Source: Actinomycetales bacterium
GTDB lineage: Bacteria > Actinomycetota > Actinomycetes > Actinomycetales > Dermatophilaceae
Reading direction: 5' to 3'
NCBI GenBank assembly: GCA_016711095.1
Contig: JADJTP010000003.1
Coordinates: 62,001 to 126,000 of the forward strand
Length of the DNA stretch: 64,000 bases
Position numbers and translations under genes: made by a program. The notes under the pieces are model-generated. The model saw only the letters and a list, made by a program, of their open reading frames with translations, made no database searches and was not told the origin of the DNA. The stretch's first letter is position 1. Each line of letters starts with the position of its first letter. Of this stretch, positions 24,296-32,164 are shown piece by piece.

Positions 24296-25384
24296 TCAGC
24301 TGATCAGCTTGCCGCGCAGGACGATTGCACCCGGCGAGCCGAGGACACCGAGATCGGCCCGGGGGTCGGCGTCGTAGACGACCATGTCGGCCGGGTCCCC
24401 CTCCTCGATGCCGGGCCGACCCAGCCATGACCGAGCGCCCCACGTCGCCGCGGTGAGCACCTCGGTCGTGGACAGTCCTGCTCGCCGGAGCTCCAATGCC
24501 TCGCCGGCAGCCAGCCCATGCGGAAGGACTCCCCCGGCGTCCGTGCCGACATAGATCGGTATGCCGGCCTCGTGCGCCTTCGCGATCGTTTCGTAGCGGC
24601 GGGCATGCAGGTCCAGCATGTGCCGGTAATAGGTCGGGAACTTCTCTGCTGCCGGCTCGGCGAGCGCTGGGAAGTTGACGACATTGACGAGCGTCGGCAC
24701 GATGGCAATCCCTTGCGCCGCAAACGCTTCGATCGTCTCGTCATCGAGGCCGGTGGCATGTTCGATGCAGTCGGTGCCCGCCGCGGCGAAGTCGTGCAGA
24801 GACTGCTCTCCGAAACAGTGGGCCGTGGTTCGGACACCTTCGTCGTGGGCCGCGGCGACGGCGGCCACAACCGCCTCGCGCGGCCAGCAGGGGCTCAGGT
24901 CGCCGGTGTCGCGGTCGATCCAGTCCCCGACGAGTTTGACCCAGCCGTCTGATCGCCGGGCCTCCATCCGCACGTGGGCGACGAGTTCGTCCGGCTCGAT
25001 CTCGTGGGCGTAGTTGCGGATATAGCGGCGGGTGCGGGCGATGTGCTTGCCCGCCCGGATGATGCGCGGCAGGTCGTCGCGGTCGTCGATCCAGCGGGTG
25101 TCCGACGGGCTGCCCGCGTCGCGGATGAGAAGGGTGCCGGCGTCGCGGTCGGCCCATCCCTGAGCTTCGGCGACGTCGGCATCGACCGGGCCGTGCTGGT
25201 CGAGACCGACATGACAGTGTGCGTCGACGAGGCCCGGCAAAGCCCAGCCCCGCACCGTCTGGATGTCGTGACCGGGACCGGTGGGTGCGGCATACGTGAC
25301 CCGCCCGTCGATGACCCAGCATTGTGGCCGCACCTGCTGCGGGCCGACGAGTATCTCCCCCACGACGTGCAGCACCGTTGCCAT
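24296..25384 (-). CDS. Amidohydrolase-family metalloenzyme
   Basis: The 362-residue product is a TIM-barrel amidohydrolase. Metal-ligand motifs occur in order: DAHCHVG (HxH, about 54-60), VKLVGDWID (bridging lysine, about 148), TAHCFGE (about 192), CIEHATGLDDE (about 214) and GTDAGGVLPHG (aspartate, about 279). The final GIEEGDPADMVVYDADP with a composite beta-domain is typical of imidazolonepropionase-like or prolidase-like members. The substrate cannot be told. It starts at ATG 25384, 32 bp after the alpha/beta hydrolase gene on the same strand, and could be co-transcribed with it. Confidence 0.82.
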   Translation of the reverse strand: MATVLHVVGEILVGPQQVRPQCWVIDGRVTYAAPTGPGHDIQTVRGWALPGLVDAHCHVGLDQHGPVDADVAEAQGWADRDAGTLLIRDAGSPSDTRWIDDRDDLPRIIRAGKHIARTRRYIRNYAHEIEPDELVAHVRMEARRSDGWVKLVGDWIDRDTGDLSPCWPREAVVAAVAAAHDEGVRTTAHCFGEQSLHDFAAAGTDCIEHATGLDDETIEAFAAQGIAIVPTLVNVVNFPALAEPAAEKFPTYYRHMLDLHARRYETIAKAHEAGIPIYVGTDAGGVLPHGLAAGEALELRRAGLSTTEVLTAATWGARSWLGRPGIEEGDPADMVVYDADPRADLGVLGSPGAIVLRGKLIS

Positions 25385-25416
25385 GGCCCGACCTTAGCGA
25401 GGCCGTCGGCACTCTG

Positions 25417-26256
25417 TCAGTGACGCCGGCCCTGGGCGACGGCGAAGCGGCGCAGGATCTCGGCGACGATCTGCGGCTGCTCGGCGTGCAGCCAATGACC
25501 GGCGTCGTTGACGGTCACCTGACGCACCCGCGGGAAGAGCGCGCGCATCGCCGGCACGTCGGCCTCGGCGATGTAGGGCGACTCGGCGCCCCCGACCCAC
25601 AGGACGGGCCGACGGAACGGCCGGTATGCCGTTGCATCGGCCGCGGGCCAGTCGCCCACCGTGGTGCCGCCAGGCCCACCTCCGGCGAGGACGTCGAGGT
25701 TGACCTGCCAATGCCAGGTGTGGCCGTGCCGCCGGAGATTCTGCAAGAGGAAGGCCCGGACCGAGGGCTGCGGCACGGCGACTGACAGGGCCTGGTCGGC
25801 GGCCGCTCGGTCCGCTAAGTCGGCCAGCGGGAGATCGCGCAGAGCGTCTATGTAGTCGAGCACCCAGTCGTGTGAGTCATAGGTCCGCGGGGCGATGTCC
25901 ATCACCGCGAGTCGCTCGACAAGGTCGGGCTGCGACAGTGCGACGAGCATGGCCACCTTGCCGCCGAGGCTGTGCCCCACGATCGCCCACCGCTCGCCTG
26001 CGCCGACGGCACGCAGGTGGGCTGCCACGGTCGCGGCATACGCCTGGAGTGAGAAGTGGTCGGTCCAGGGTGAGCGGCCGTGGTCGGGCAGGTCGAGCAA
26101 CAGGCAACGAGCCTGGTCTTCAGTGGGACCGACGAGGAGGCGGGCAATCTGGCTCCAGTTGCGGCCCTGCCCGAACAGGCCGTGCAGGAATGCGATTCGC
26201 GGCCCGGCCGTGCCGACGGCCAGGGTGTGCAGTCGGCCCTTGGTCGCCGAGGTCAT
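25417..26256 (-). CDS. Alpha/beta-fold hydrolase
   Basis: The 279-residue protein has the fold's landmarks: the oxyanion strand FLHGLFGQGRNW (about 23-34), DLPDHGRSPW, the nucleophile elbow GHSLGGK with Ser near 103, an acid candidate in GGAESPYI (about 232), and the catalytic His in DAGHWLHAEQP (about 256). FLHGLFGQGRNW and DLPDHGRS resemble the YbfF/esterase group. The substrate is unknown. It lies between a palindromic repeat element and the amidohydrolase gene. Confidence 0.85.
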   Translation of the reverse strand: MTSATKGRLHTLAVGTAGPRIAFLHGLFGQGRNWSQIARLLVGPTEDQARCLLLDLPDHGRSPWTDHFSLQAYAATVAAHLRAVGAGERWAIVGHSLGGKVAMLVALSQPDLVERLAVMDIAPRTYDSHDWVLDYIDALRDLPLADLADRAAADQALSVAVPQPSVRAFLLQNLRRHGHTWHWQVNLDVLAGGGPGGTTVGDWPAADATAYRPFRRPVLWVGGAESPYIAEADVPAMRALFPRVRQVTVNDAGHWLHAEQPQIVAEILRRFAVAQGRRH

Positions 26257-26316
26257 GCGTCGCAGCCTAATGCGCGAGCGGTCCGCCCCACTGCGCGAGT
26301 TCCGCCCCCGCCCACC

Positions 26317-26387
26317 CGCTATTCGGAGGTTACGTCGCTGTTCGGGGGTCCAGGGCCTCCGAGCAGCGACGTAACCTCCGAATAGCG
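26317..26387. repeat. 71-bp palindromic repeat element (copy 1)
   Basis: Perfect 24-nt arms (26317-26340 and 26364-26387, sharing ATTCGGAGGTTACGTC and its complement) enclose a centre that forms a second, imperfect stem (CGGGGG with CCTCCG). A related element lies at 55178-55246. It sits in the gap after ffh and before the alpha/beta hydrolase gene, both on the minus strand. The size and strong dyad symmetry fit a REP/small MITE-like element or a bidirectional terminator that has been copied. Confidence 0.85.
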
Positions 26388-26466
26388 AAGGAGGGCGAGG
26401 GTGAGGGAGGGCGAGGGTGAGGGAGGGCGAGCGCGAAGGAGGGCGAGCGAAGGAGAGCGAGGGCGA
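26388..26466. repeat. Purine-rich tandem repeat beside the palindrome
   Basis: Irregular tandem units GAGGGCGAGGGTGAGG, GAGGGCGAGCGCGAAG and similar fill the space from the palindrome to the ffh stop codon. The + strand is nearly all purine. Such a tract can form triplex or G-rich structures and is prone to length change. No gene is present. Confidence 0.7.
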
Positions 26467-26469
26467 AGC

Positions 26470-28122
26470 TCAGCGGCCGAGGAACTTCTCGAACCCGGGC
26501 GGCAACGATGCTGGATCGAAGCCGGGCGGCACCGACGCCGGGTCGAGGCCGCCTCGCCCGGTGGTGCCAGCGGCATCGGCCGGGTTGCCGGCGGGCGGCA
26601 TACCGAAGGCATGTCCGGCGGCGTCTTGACGGGCGGCGACGGCGCGGTCGGCGAGTGCTCGTTCCTCGGCGGCGCGCTTGGCCGGGTTGCCGCTCTTGGC
26701 CTTCTTGCGCTGTGGCGCTGACTTGCCCTTGCGTGCTCCGGGCAGCCCGGGCATCCCCGGGATACCAGCCCCGCCCCCGCGTGCCAACGACTTCATCATC
26801 TTCTGCGCCTGACCGAAGCGCTCCAACAACTGGTTGACGTCGGTCACCTGCATGCCCGAGCCGCGGGCGATCCGCTGGCGGCGAGATCCGTTGATCGTCT
26901 TGGGGTGGGAGCGTTCGAACGGGGTCATCGAGCGGACCATCGCCTCGACCCGGTCGAACTCGCGCTCGTCAAAGGCGTCGAGCTGGGCGCGCATCTGCTG
27001 CATCCCCGGCATCATCGCGAGCATCGACTTGAAGTTGCCCATCCGCTTGATCGCGGCCATCTGCTCCAGGAAGTCGTCGAACGTGAAGTCCTCTTCGGCG
27101 AGGAACTTGCGGGCCATCTCGTCGGCCTGGCTGCGGTCGAAGGCCCGCTCGGCCCGCTCGATGAGAGTGAGCACGTCGCCCATGTCGAGAATGCGCGAGG
27201 CCATCCGGTCGGGGTGGAAGACCTCGAAGTCCTTGACCCCTTCGCCGACCGACGAGTAGAGGATCGGGCGCCCCGTGACGTTGGCCACCGACAGGGCCGC
27301 GCCGCCTCGGGCGTCGCCGTCGAGCTTGGACAGGACGACACCGGTGAAGTCGACACCCTCCTGGAAGGCCAGGGCCGTCTCAACCGCAGCCTGGCCGATC
27401 ATCGCGTCGATGACGAAGAGGACCTCGTCCGGCTCGATCGCCGCACGGATGTCGGCCGCCTGGGCCATCAGGGCCGCGTCGACGGCCAGTCGTCCGGCCG
27501 TGTCGACGATGACGACGTCATAGAGGCGAGCACGAGCCTCCCGTATGCCGTCGCGCGCGACCGCGACCGGGTCACCATAGGAGCGGGTCCCTGCGCCCTC
27601 GCCACCGACCGCGTCGTGACCCAGGACGTTCCCGCGTTCCGGAGCGAAGACAGGGACCCCGGCACGCTGGCCGACGACTTCGAGCTGGGTGACAGCGTTG
27701 GGACGTTGCAGGTCAGCGGCCACCAGCAGCGGCGTGTGACCCTGCTCCTTGAGCCAGAAGCCGAGCTTGCCCGCGAGAGTCGTTTTGCCCGACCCCTGCA
27801 GGCCGGCGAGCATGATGACGGTGGGCGGCGTCTTGGCCAGTCGCAACTGTCGCGTCTGGCCACCGAGGATGCCAACCAGTTCCTCGTTGACGATCTTGAC
27901 GACCTGCTGGGCCGGGTTGAGCGCGGCGCTGACCTCGGCGCCGAGGGCACGCTCACGGATGGCGCTCACGAAGGCCTTGACCACCGGCAGGGCGACGTCG
28001 GCGTCGAGCAGCGCCAAGCGGATGTCGCGCAGCGTGGCGTTCACGTCGTGCTCGGTCAGCCGACCCTTTCCGCGCAAGTTGCGGAATGTGTCGGTCAGCC
28101 GGTCGGACAGGGAATTGAACAC
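26470..28122 (-). CDS. ffh: Signal recognition particle protein Ffh
   Basis: Ffh binds 4.5S RNA and signal sequences and docks with FtsY for co-translational membrane insertion. The 550-residue protein has the N domain (FNSLSDRLTDTFRNLRGKG) and the G domain with GLQGSGKTTLAGKLG (about 106-120), DTAGRLAVDAALM, TKLDGDARGG-type SKLDGDARGG and GEGVKDFEVF. The M domain follows with MARKFLAEEDFTFDDFLEQM, MPGMQQMRAQ and the RNA-binding GSRRQRIARGSGMQV. The methionine-rich tail ends in a Gly/Pro-rich region. The start is GTG at 28122. ffs RNA was not found in the window. Confidence 0.96.
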   Translation of the reverse strand: MFNSLSDRLTDTFRNLRGKGRLTEHDVNATLRDIRLALLDADVALPVVKAFVSAIRERALGAEVSAALNPAQQVVKIVNEELVGILGGQTRQLRLAKTPPTVIMLAGLQGSGKTTLAGKLGFWLKEQGHTPLLVAADLQRPNAVTQLEVVGQRAGVPVFAPERGNVLGHDAVGGEGAGTRSYGDPVAVARDGIREARARLYDVVIVDTAGRLAVDAALMAQAADIRAAIEPDEVLFVIDAMIGQAAVETALAFQEGVDFTGVVLSKLDGDARGGAALSVANVTGRPILYSSVGEGVKDFEVFHPDRMASRILDMGDVLTLIERAERAFDRSQADEMARKFLAEEDFTFDDFLEQMAAIKRMGNFKSMLAMMPGMQQMRAQLDAFDEREFDRVEAMVRSMTPFERSHPKTINGSRRQRIARGSGMQVTDVNQLLERFGQAQKMMKSLARGGGAGIPGMPGLPGARKGKSAPQRKKAKSGNPAKRAAEERALADRAVAARQDAAGHAFGMPPAGNPADAAGTTGRGGLDPASVPPGFDPASLPPGFEKFLGR

Positions 28123-28299
28123 CTGAGAACTTTACCCGCAGCGTTCGGCTCGTCGCTTCACCGTGCGCCGCCCCCGCCGCCACGGGCTCGCACCCGAGGC
28201 GGCATAGCACACCGGCACAGGCGGCCCACCACCGGGGCCGGGCCGGTTGTCGACAAAACTGCCGTCATCTTTGCTGACACCGATGTCGGAATCGTATGT

Positions 28300-28327
28300 G
28301 TGACAAAGGTTTTCGATGCCATATAAT
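28300..28327 (+). promoter_or_regulatory. Near-leaderless sigma-70-type promoter of hemH-hemG-pucC
   Basis: GTGACA (28300-28305) and a perfect TATAAT (28322-28327) are 16 bp apart. The hemH GTG begins eight bases after the -10, so the message would be leaderless or nearly so, and no ribosome-binding site is needed or seen. The surrounding 70 bp are much richer in A+T than the rest of the region. Confidence 0.7.
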
Positions 28328-28335
28328 CGTCACTC

Positions 28336-29364
28336 GTGACGCATGCTGCCCAGGGTGTCGGGATCCTTCTCGTGAATACCGGTAGCCCCGCTGCCCCCTC
28401 GACACCAGCGGTCCGCAGCTACCTGCGGGAGTTTCTCAGCGACCGGCACGTCGTCGCACTGGCACCGGCGCTCTGGCTGCCGATCCTGCACGGGATCATC
28501 CTGCGGGTGCGACCGGCTCGTTCGGCTCGGCGCTATCGTCGGATCTGGACCGAGGCCGGCTCCCCGCTGGTCGTCGGGACCCAGCACCTGGCCGAGGCGC
28601 TCGCGACGAGCCTCGAGGGCCTGGCGCCCGGCACCCCGGTCGTCGCCGCCATGCGGTATGGACGCCCTTCGATCGCCGAGGGCCTGGCCGAGCTGAGGGC
28701 CGCCGGGGTCCGTCGGGTCGTCGCCGTCCCCCTCTTCCCGCAAACCTGCGCGGCAACCACAGGCAGCGTCCTCGAGGCGGTCACCGCCGCCGCCGAGCGC
28801 CTGGAACCGCCGATGCCCGTGACCTCCGTCACCCGCTATCACGAGCATGCGGCATACCTGCGCGCGGTGGCAGCCGGCGTGACCAAGCAGTGGGAGCTGC
28901 TCGGCCGCCCCGCGCATACCCTCATCAGCTTCCACGGCATCCCCCTCGCCCACGACCGCAGAGACGGGTATGCCGCCCAATGCCGAGCTACCGCCGAGGC
29001 CGTCGCCCACCTGCTCGGCCTCTCGAGTCACGAGTGGACGCTCACTTACCAGTCGCGGTTCGGCGCCAACCGGTGGCTGGCCCCGACGACCCTCGAGGTC
29101 CTCACGGCGCTGGCGACCCGGCATCGACCGGGCTCCGACGCCGTCGGTCGGGTCGACATTGTCACGCCCGGTTTCGCCGTCGACTGCCTGGAGACCCTCG
29201 ACGAACTCGGCACGGAGGCGCGCGAGCACTTCCGGCGGCGGGGTGGGGGTGAGCTGAACGTCGTGCCTTGCCTCGGTGACGATCCCGCCCACGCCGATGC
29301 ACTGGCACAGATCGTCTGGGCGCAGGTGTCCCCCGACATCAACCAGATGACAGGACGACGATGA
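28336..29364 (+). CDS. hemH: Ferrochelatase of proteobacterial type
   Basis: Ferrochelatase inserts ferrous iron into a porphyrin. The 342-residue product has GILLVNTGSPAAPSTPAVRS near the start, the catalytic histidine in SFHGIP (about 199), TYQSRFGANRWLAPTT and TPGFAVDCLETLDEL with the conserved glutamate. These blocks follow E. coli HemH (QSRFG...WL.P.T and PGFA.DCLETLEE) more closely than the coproporphyrin ferrochelatases usual in Actinobacteria. Its substrate may therefore be protoporphyrin IX rather than coproporphyrin III, which is inference. GTG at 28336 is placed just after the promoter, and the stop overlaps the hemG ATG. No cysteine cluster for an iron-sulfur centre was identified. 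Confidence 0.9.
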   Translation: MTHAAQGVGILLVNTGSPAAPSTPAVRSYLREFLSDRHVVALAPALWLPILHGIILRVRPARSARRYRRIWTEAGSPLVVGTQHLAEALATSLEGLAPGTPVVAAMRYGRPSIAEGLAELRAAGVRRVVAVPLFPQTCAATTGSVLEAVTAAAERLEPPMPVTSVTRYHEHAAYLRAVAAGVTKQWELLGRPAHTLISFHGIPLAHDRRDGYAAQCRATAEAVAHLLGLSSHEWTLTYQSRFGANRWLAPTTLEVLTALATRHRPGSDAVGRVDIVTPGFAVDCLETLDELGTEAREHFRRRGGGELNVVPCLGDDPAHADALAQIVWAQVSPDINQMTGRR

Positions 29365-30788
29365 GCAGCGGATCCGGTGGCCATGTCACCATCGTCGGCG
29401 GCGGCATCACCGGCCTGGCCGCCGCCTGGGAGCTCGAACGCCGCGGTCACCTGGACTACACCCTCGTCGAGGCCGAACCGCGCTGGGGCGGGAAGATCAC
29501 GACGCGGACGGTCACGCTGGCGGACGACGGCCGGTGCGTCGTCGAGGGCGGGCCGGAGTCGTTCGTCACCCGTAAGCCGCAGGTGTGGACCCTCGTTCAC
29601 GAGCTCGGACTTCAGTCGGCCCTGAGAACGCCGACCAGCGAGACCTCACACATGTTCGTCCTGCACGACGGCCGGCCGATGCCGGCGCCGGTCAGCCCGG
29701 CCGCGTTCGTCACCTCCTCGTTGCTCACCCCCCGGGGCAAGCTACGGATGCTGGCCGAGCCCTTCAGACGCGCGCGCCAGGACCCCGCGGACGAGTCGAT
29801 CGCCGACTTCGTCGACCGCAGACTCGGCCGGCAAGCTCGCGAACGCTTCCTTGGGCCGGTGCTCGGCGGGATCTATTCGTGCGATCCGACGCGGGCCTCG
29901 ATCCTCGTCGCCGCACCGCTCATGCGCGAGATGGAGCACACCTCCGGCAGCCTCGTGAAGGGCGCGCTCGTTCGGGCCCGCGCGAGCGCTCGAGAACGAC
30001 GGGTCGGTCAGGCGCCGACCCGGCCACGATTCGTCACCCTCGAGGGCGGAGCCGGCAGGCTCGTCGAGGCGATCGTCGCGCAATTGCGCGGCGACCTAGC
30101 CCTCGGGGTCGCGGTCACCGCTCTGGCCGCCGCCGAGGGCGGGTGGCGGGTCACCCTGTCCGATGGACGCACCCGCCACTCCAGGGCGGTGCTGTTCGCC
30201 GCGCCCGCACCGGTGGCTGCGGGTCTGCTCGAGGGCCTCGCCCCCGAGTCCGCCAAAGGCCTGCGTCAGCTGCGGCATACCTCCATCGGCACCGCCACCC
30301 TGCTGTATGCCGCCCCGGCGCCGGCACTGCGCCGGCAGATCCACGGTCTGATGATCCCGAGGGATTCGGGACGGCTGATCGATGCGATCTCGGTGATCTC
30401 CCTCAAGGCTCCCGAACGCTTCCCGGCCGGGGCGCTGGCGATCCGGGTGTTCTTCGGTGGGGCGGCTCCCGACCTGGTCGAGGCCCCGGACGAGACCCTC
30501 GCCGCCGCCCTGTGCGAAGAAGTCGGCGACCTATTGGGGATAACCCGCCGGCCCGATGAGATCGTCACCTTCCGCTGGCCTGGCGGGTTTCCGCAGGCTG
30601 ACGTGGGCCACCTGGACACGGTGGCCGCCATCGAGGCCGCTTTGCCGCTCGGGTTGGCGCTCGCCGGCAGCTCGTATCGCGGCACGGGAGTCCCCGACTG
30701 TATCCGCCAGGGCCGCGAGGCAGCCGCCGCCCTGCTCGAGCACCCCGTCACCAGCCAGAGTCCGACGACCACCCAGGAGTCAGCGTGA
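29361..30788 (+). CDS. hemG: Protoporphyrinogen/coproporphyrinogen oxidase, FAD-dependent
   Basis: The enzyme removes six electrons from the porphyrinogen to give the porphyrin substrate of HemH. The 475-residue product starts with an FAD-binding GGGITGLAAAWELERRG (about 12-28), EAEPRWGGKI and VVEGGPESFVTRKP. It has the FLGPVLGGIYSCDP block and the C-terminal FAD motif ALAGSSYRGTGVPDCIRQGREAA. This is the oxygen-dependent HemY-type family (HemG/CgoX naming varies). Whether it acts on proto- or coproporphyrinogen cannot be read from sequence. ATG overlaps the hemH stop (ATGA) and its own stop overlaps the pucC GTG, so the three genes are one translational unit. Confidence 0.92.
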   Translation: MSSGSGGHVTIVGGGITGLAAAWELERRGHLDYTLVEAEPRWGGKITTRTVTLADDGRCVVEGGPESFVTRKPQVWTLVHELGLQSALRTPTSETSHMFVLHDGRPMPAPVSPAAFVTSSLLTPRGKLRMLAEPFRRARQDPADESIADFVDRRLGRQARERFLGPVLGGIYSCDPTRASILVAAPLMREMEHTSGSLVKGALVRARASARERRVGQAPTRPRFVTLEGGAGRLVEAIVAQLRGDLALGVAVTALAAAEGGWRVTLSDGRTRHSRAVLFAAPAPVAAGLLEGLAPESAKGLRQLRHTSIGTATLLYAAPAPALRRQIHGLMIPRDSGRLIDAISVISLKAPERFPAGALAIRVFFGGAAPDLVEAPDETLAAALCEEVGDLLGITRRPDEIVTFRWPGGFPQADVGHLDTVAAIEAALPLGLALAGSSYRGTGVPDCIRQGREAAAALLEHPVTSQSPTTTQESA

Positions 30789-32164
30789 ATCCCCTCGATG
30801 CCGTCCGACTGGCGGCCTTCCCCTTGGCATACGGACTGACCGGGGCGCTCATCGGGGGCACCCTCAATCGGGTGATGATCGCCGATCTGAACGTGTCTGC
30901 CACCGTCGTTGCCACCGTCTTCGCCATCCCGCTGTTGCTGGCGCCGGCTCGGGTCTGGTTCGGCCATCGCTCCGACTCCCACGCCGTCGGCGGTCGCCGC
31001 CGCGTCCCGTACCTGCTCGCCGGTGCCGTGACCGCCGTCGTCGGGCTGCTCGCCATCGTGCAGACCACCGTCCGGCTACCCACCTCCGGTGCGGTTCTGG
31101 CCGCTGCGCTCGCCGCCGCGTTCCTCGTCTACGGTCTCGGCCGAGCCTTGGCCCACAACAGCTTTCAAGCGCTCGTCGCGGACCGTTTCGAGACGGTCGC
31201 CCGCGGGCGGGCACTGACGGCATACGAGGTGAGCACGTTGCTCGGCCTCGTCGTCGGAGCCGGGGCGCTGGGCTCGGCCCTGGAGCGATACGACCCGGAT
31301 CGATTGGTCATGGTGAGCCTCGGCGTCGCCGTGACCGTGCTAGGGCTCACCCTGTTTGCCGCCGTCGGGCAAGAGCGGCCCTCGGCCGCGTCGACGGTCA
31401 CCGATCCCCAGGCGGGCGACCCGCCGAGCGAGCCCCTCGGTCAGGTGGTGCGCGACTATGTGATCGCAGATCCGCAGGCCCGCCGGTTCTTCCTGGTCGT
31501 CGTCCTGACGTTTGTCGGCACCCTCGCCCAAGACGTGCTGCTCGAGCCGTTCGCGGCACAGGTGTTGGGTATGTCCCTCGGGGACACCACTCGGCTCACA
31601 GCCTTCTGGGGCCTAGGTGTGCTCGCCGCGATGCTCCTGTCGATCACGGTGCTCTTGCGGGTCTTGGGGCAGGCTCGGCTGCTGCGACTGGGAATCTCCC
31701 TGAGCGCGGTGTTCTTCGTCGGGCTTATCGGCGTCGCGCTCGCCGGCAACCCGGCCCCGCTGCGACCCCTCGTCGCCCTGTTGGGGCTGGGGACCGGGCT
31801 GGCTGCCGCGGGTCTGCTCGCGGGCGTGGCCGCCTTCACGACCCCCGCGCGGGCAGGGCTTCTGCTCGGCGTGTGGGCCGTGGCCAACATGTTCGGACAT
31901 GCGCTCGGCTCGATCCTCGGCGGACTCGTCGTCGATGGTGTGCGAGCGATCTCGGGCAGTGCGACGGCGGCATACGTCAGCGTCTTCGCTCTGGAGATCG
32001 TGGCCCTCGCCGGCGCGCTCGTCGTGCTTCGTCGGGTTGACATCGGGCAATCGCACGCGATTCGTGAACTCGGGGACCACCCGTGGGACTCACCGAGCCC
32101 GGCCCTCGCTGGTGTCGATGAGCAAGGCGACCGTGCGGGCCACCTGCGGCGGGGTGAGCGGTGA
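30785..32164 (+). CDS. pucC: PucC-family (BCH) major-facilitator transporter
   Basis: The 459-residue, roughly twelve-span membrane protein carries PUCC-family landmarks in order: GTLNRVMIADL (about 21-31), PARVWFGHRSDSH, GRRRVPYLLAG, ADPQARRFF (about 226), AQDVLLEPFAAQVLGMSLGDTTRLTAFWG (given in two parts: AQDVLLEPFAAQVLG and DTTRLTAFWG) and LLGVWAVANMFG. In phototrophs, PucC, LhaA and Bch2 deliver bacteriochlorophyll to antenna proteins. No other photosynthesis gene is in the window, and the gene is translationally coupled to hemG. A role in moving or chaperoning haem or a porphyrin is the simplest inference. Its 3' end overlaps glnD by 75 bp on the other strand. Confidence 0.8.
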   Translation: MNPLDAVRLAAFPLAYGLTGALIGGTLNRVMIADLNVSATVVATVFAIPLLLAPARVWFGHRSDSHAVGGRRRVPYLLAGAVTAVVGLLAIVQTTVRLPTSGAVLAAALAAAFLVYGLGRALAHNSFQALVADRFETVARGRALTAYEVSTLLGLVVGAGALGSALERYDPDRLVMVSLGVAVTVLGLTLFAAVGQERPSAASTVTDPQAGDPPSEPLGQVVRDYVIADPQARRFFLVVVLTFVGTLAQDVLLEPFAAQVLGMSLGDTTRLTAFWGLGVLAAMLLSITVLLRVLGQARLLRLGISLSAVFFVGLIGVALAGNPAPLRPLVALLGLGTGLAAAGLLAGVAAFTTPARAGLLLGVWAVANMFGHALGSILGGLVVDGVRAISGSATAAYVSVFALEIVALAGALVVLRRVDIGQSHAIRELGDHPWDSPSPALAGVDEQGDRAGHLRRGER

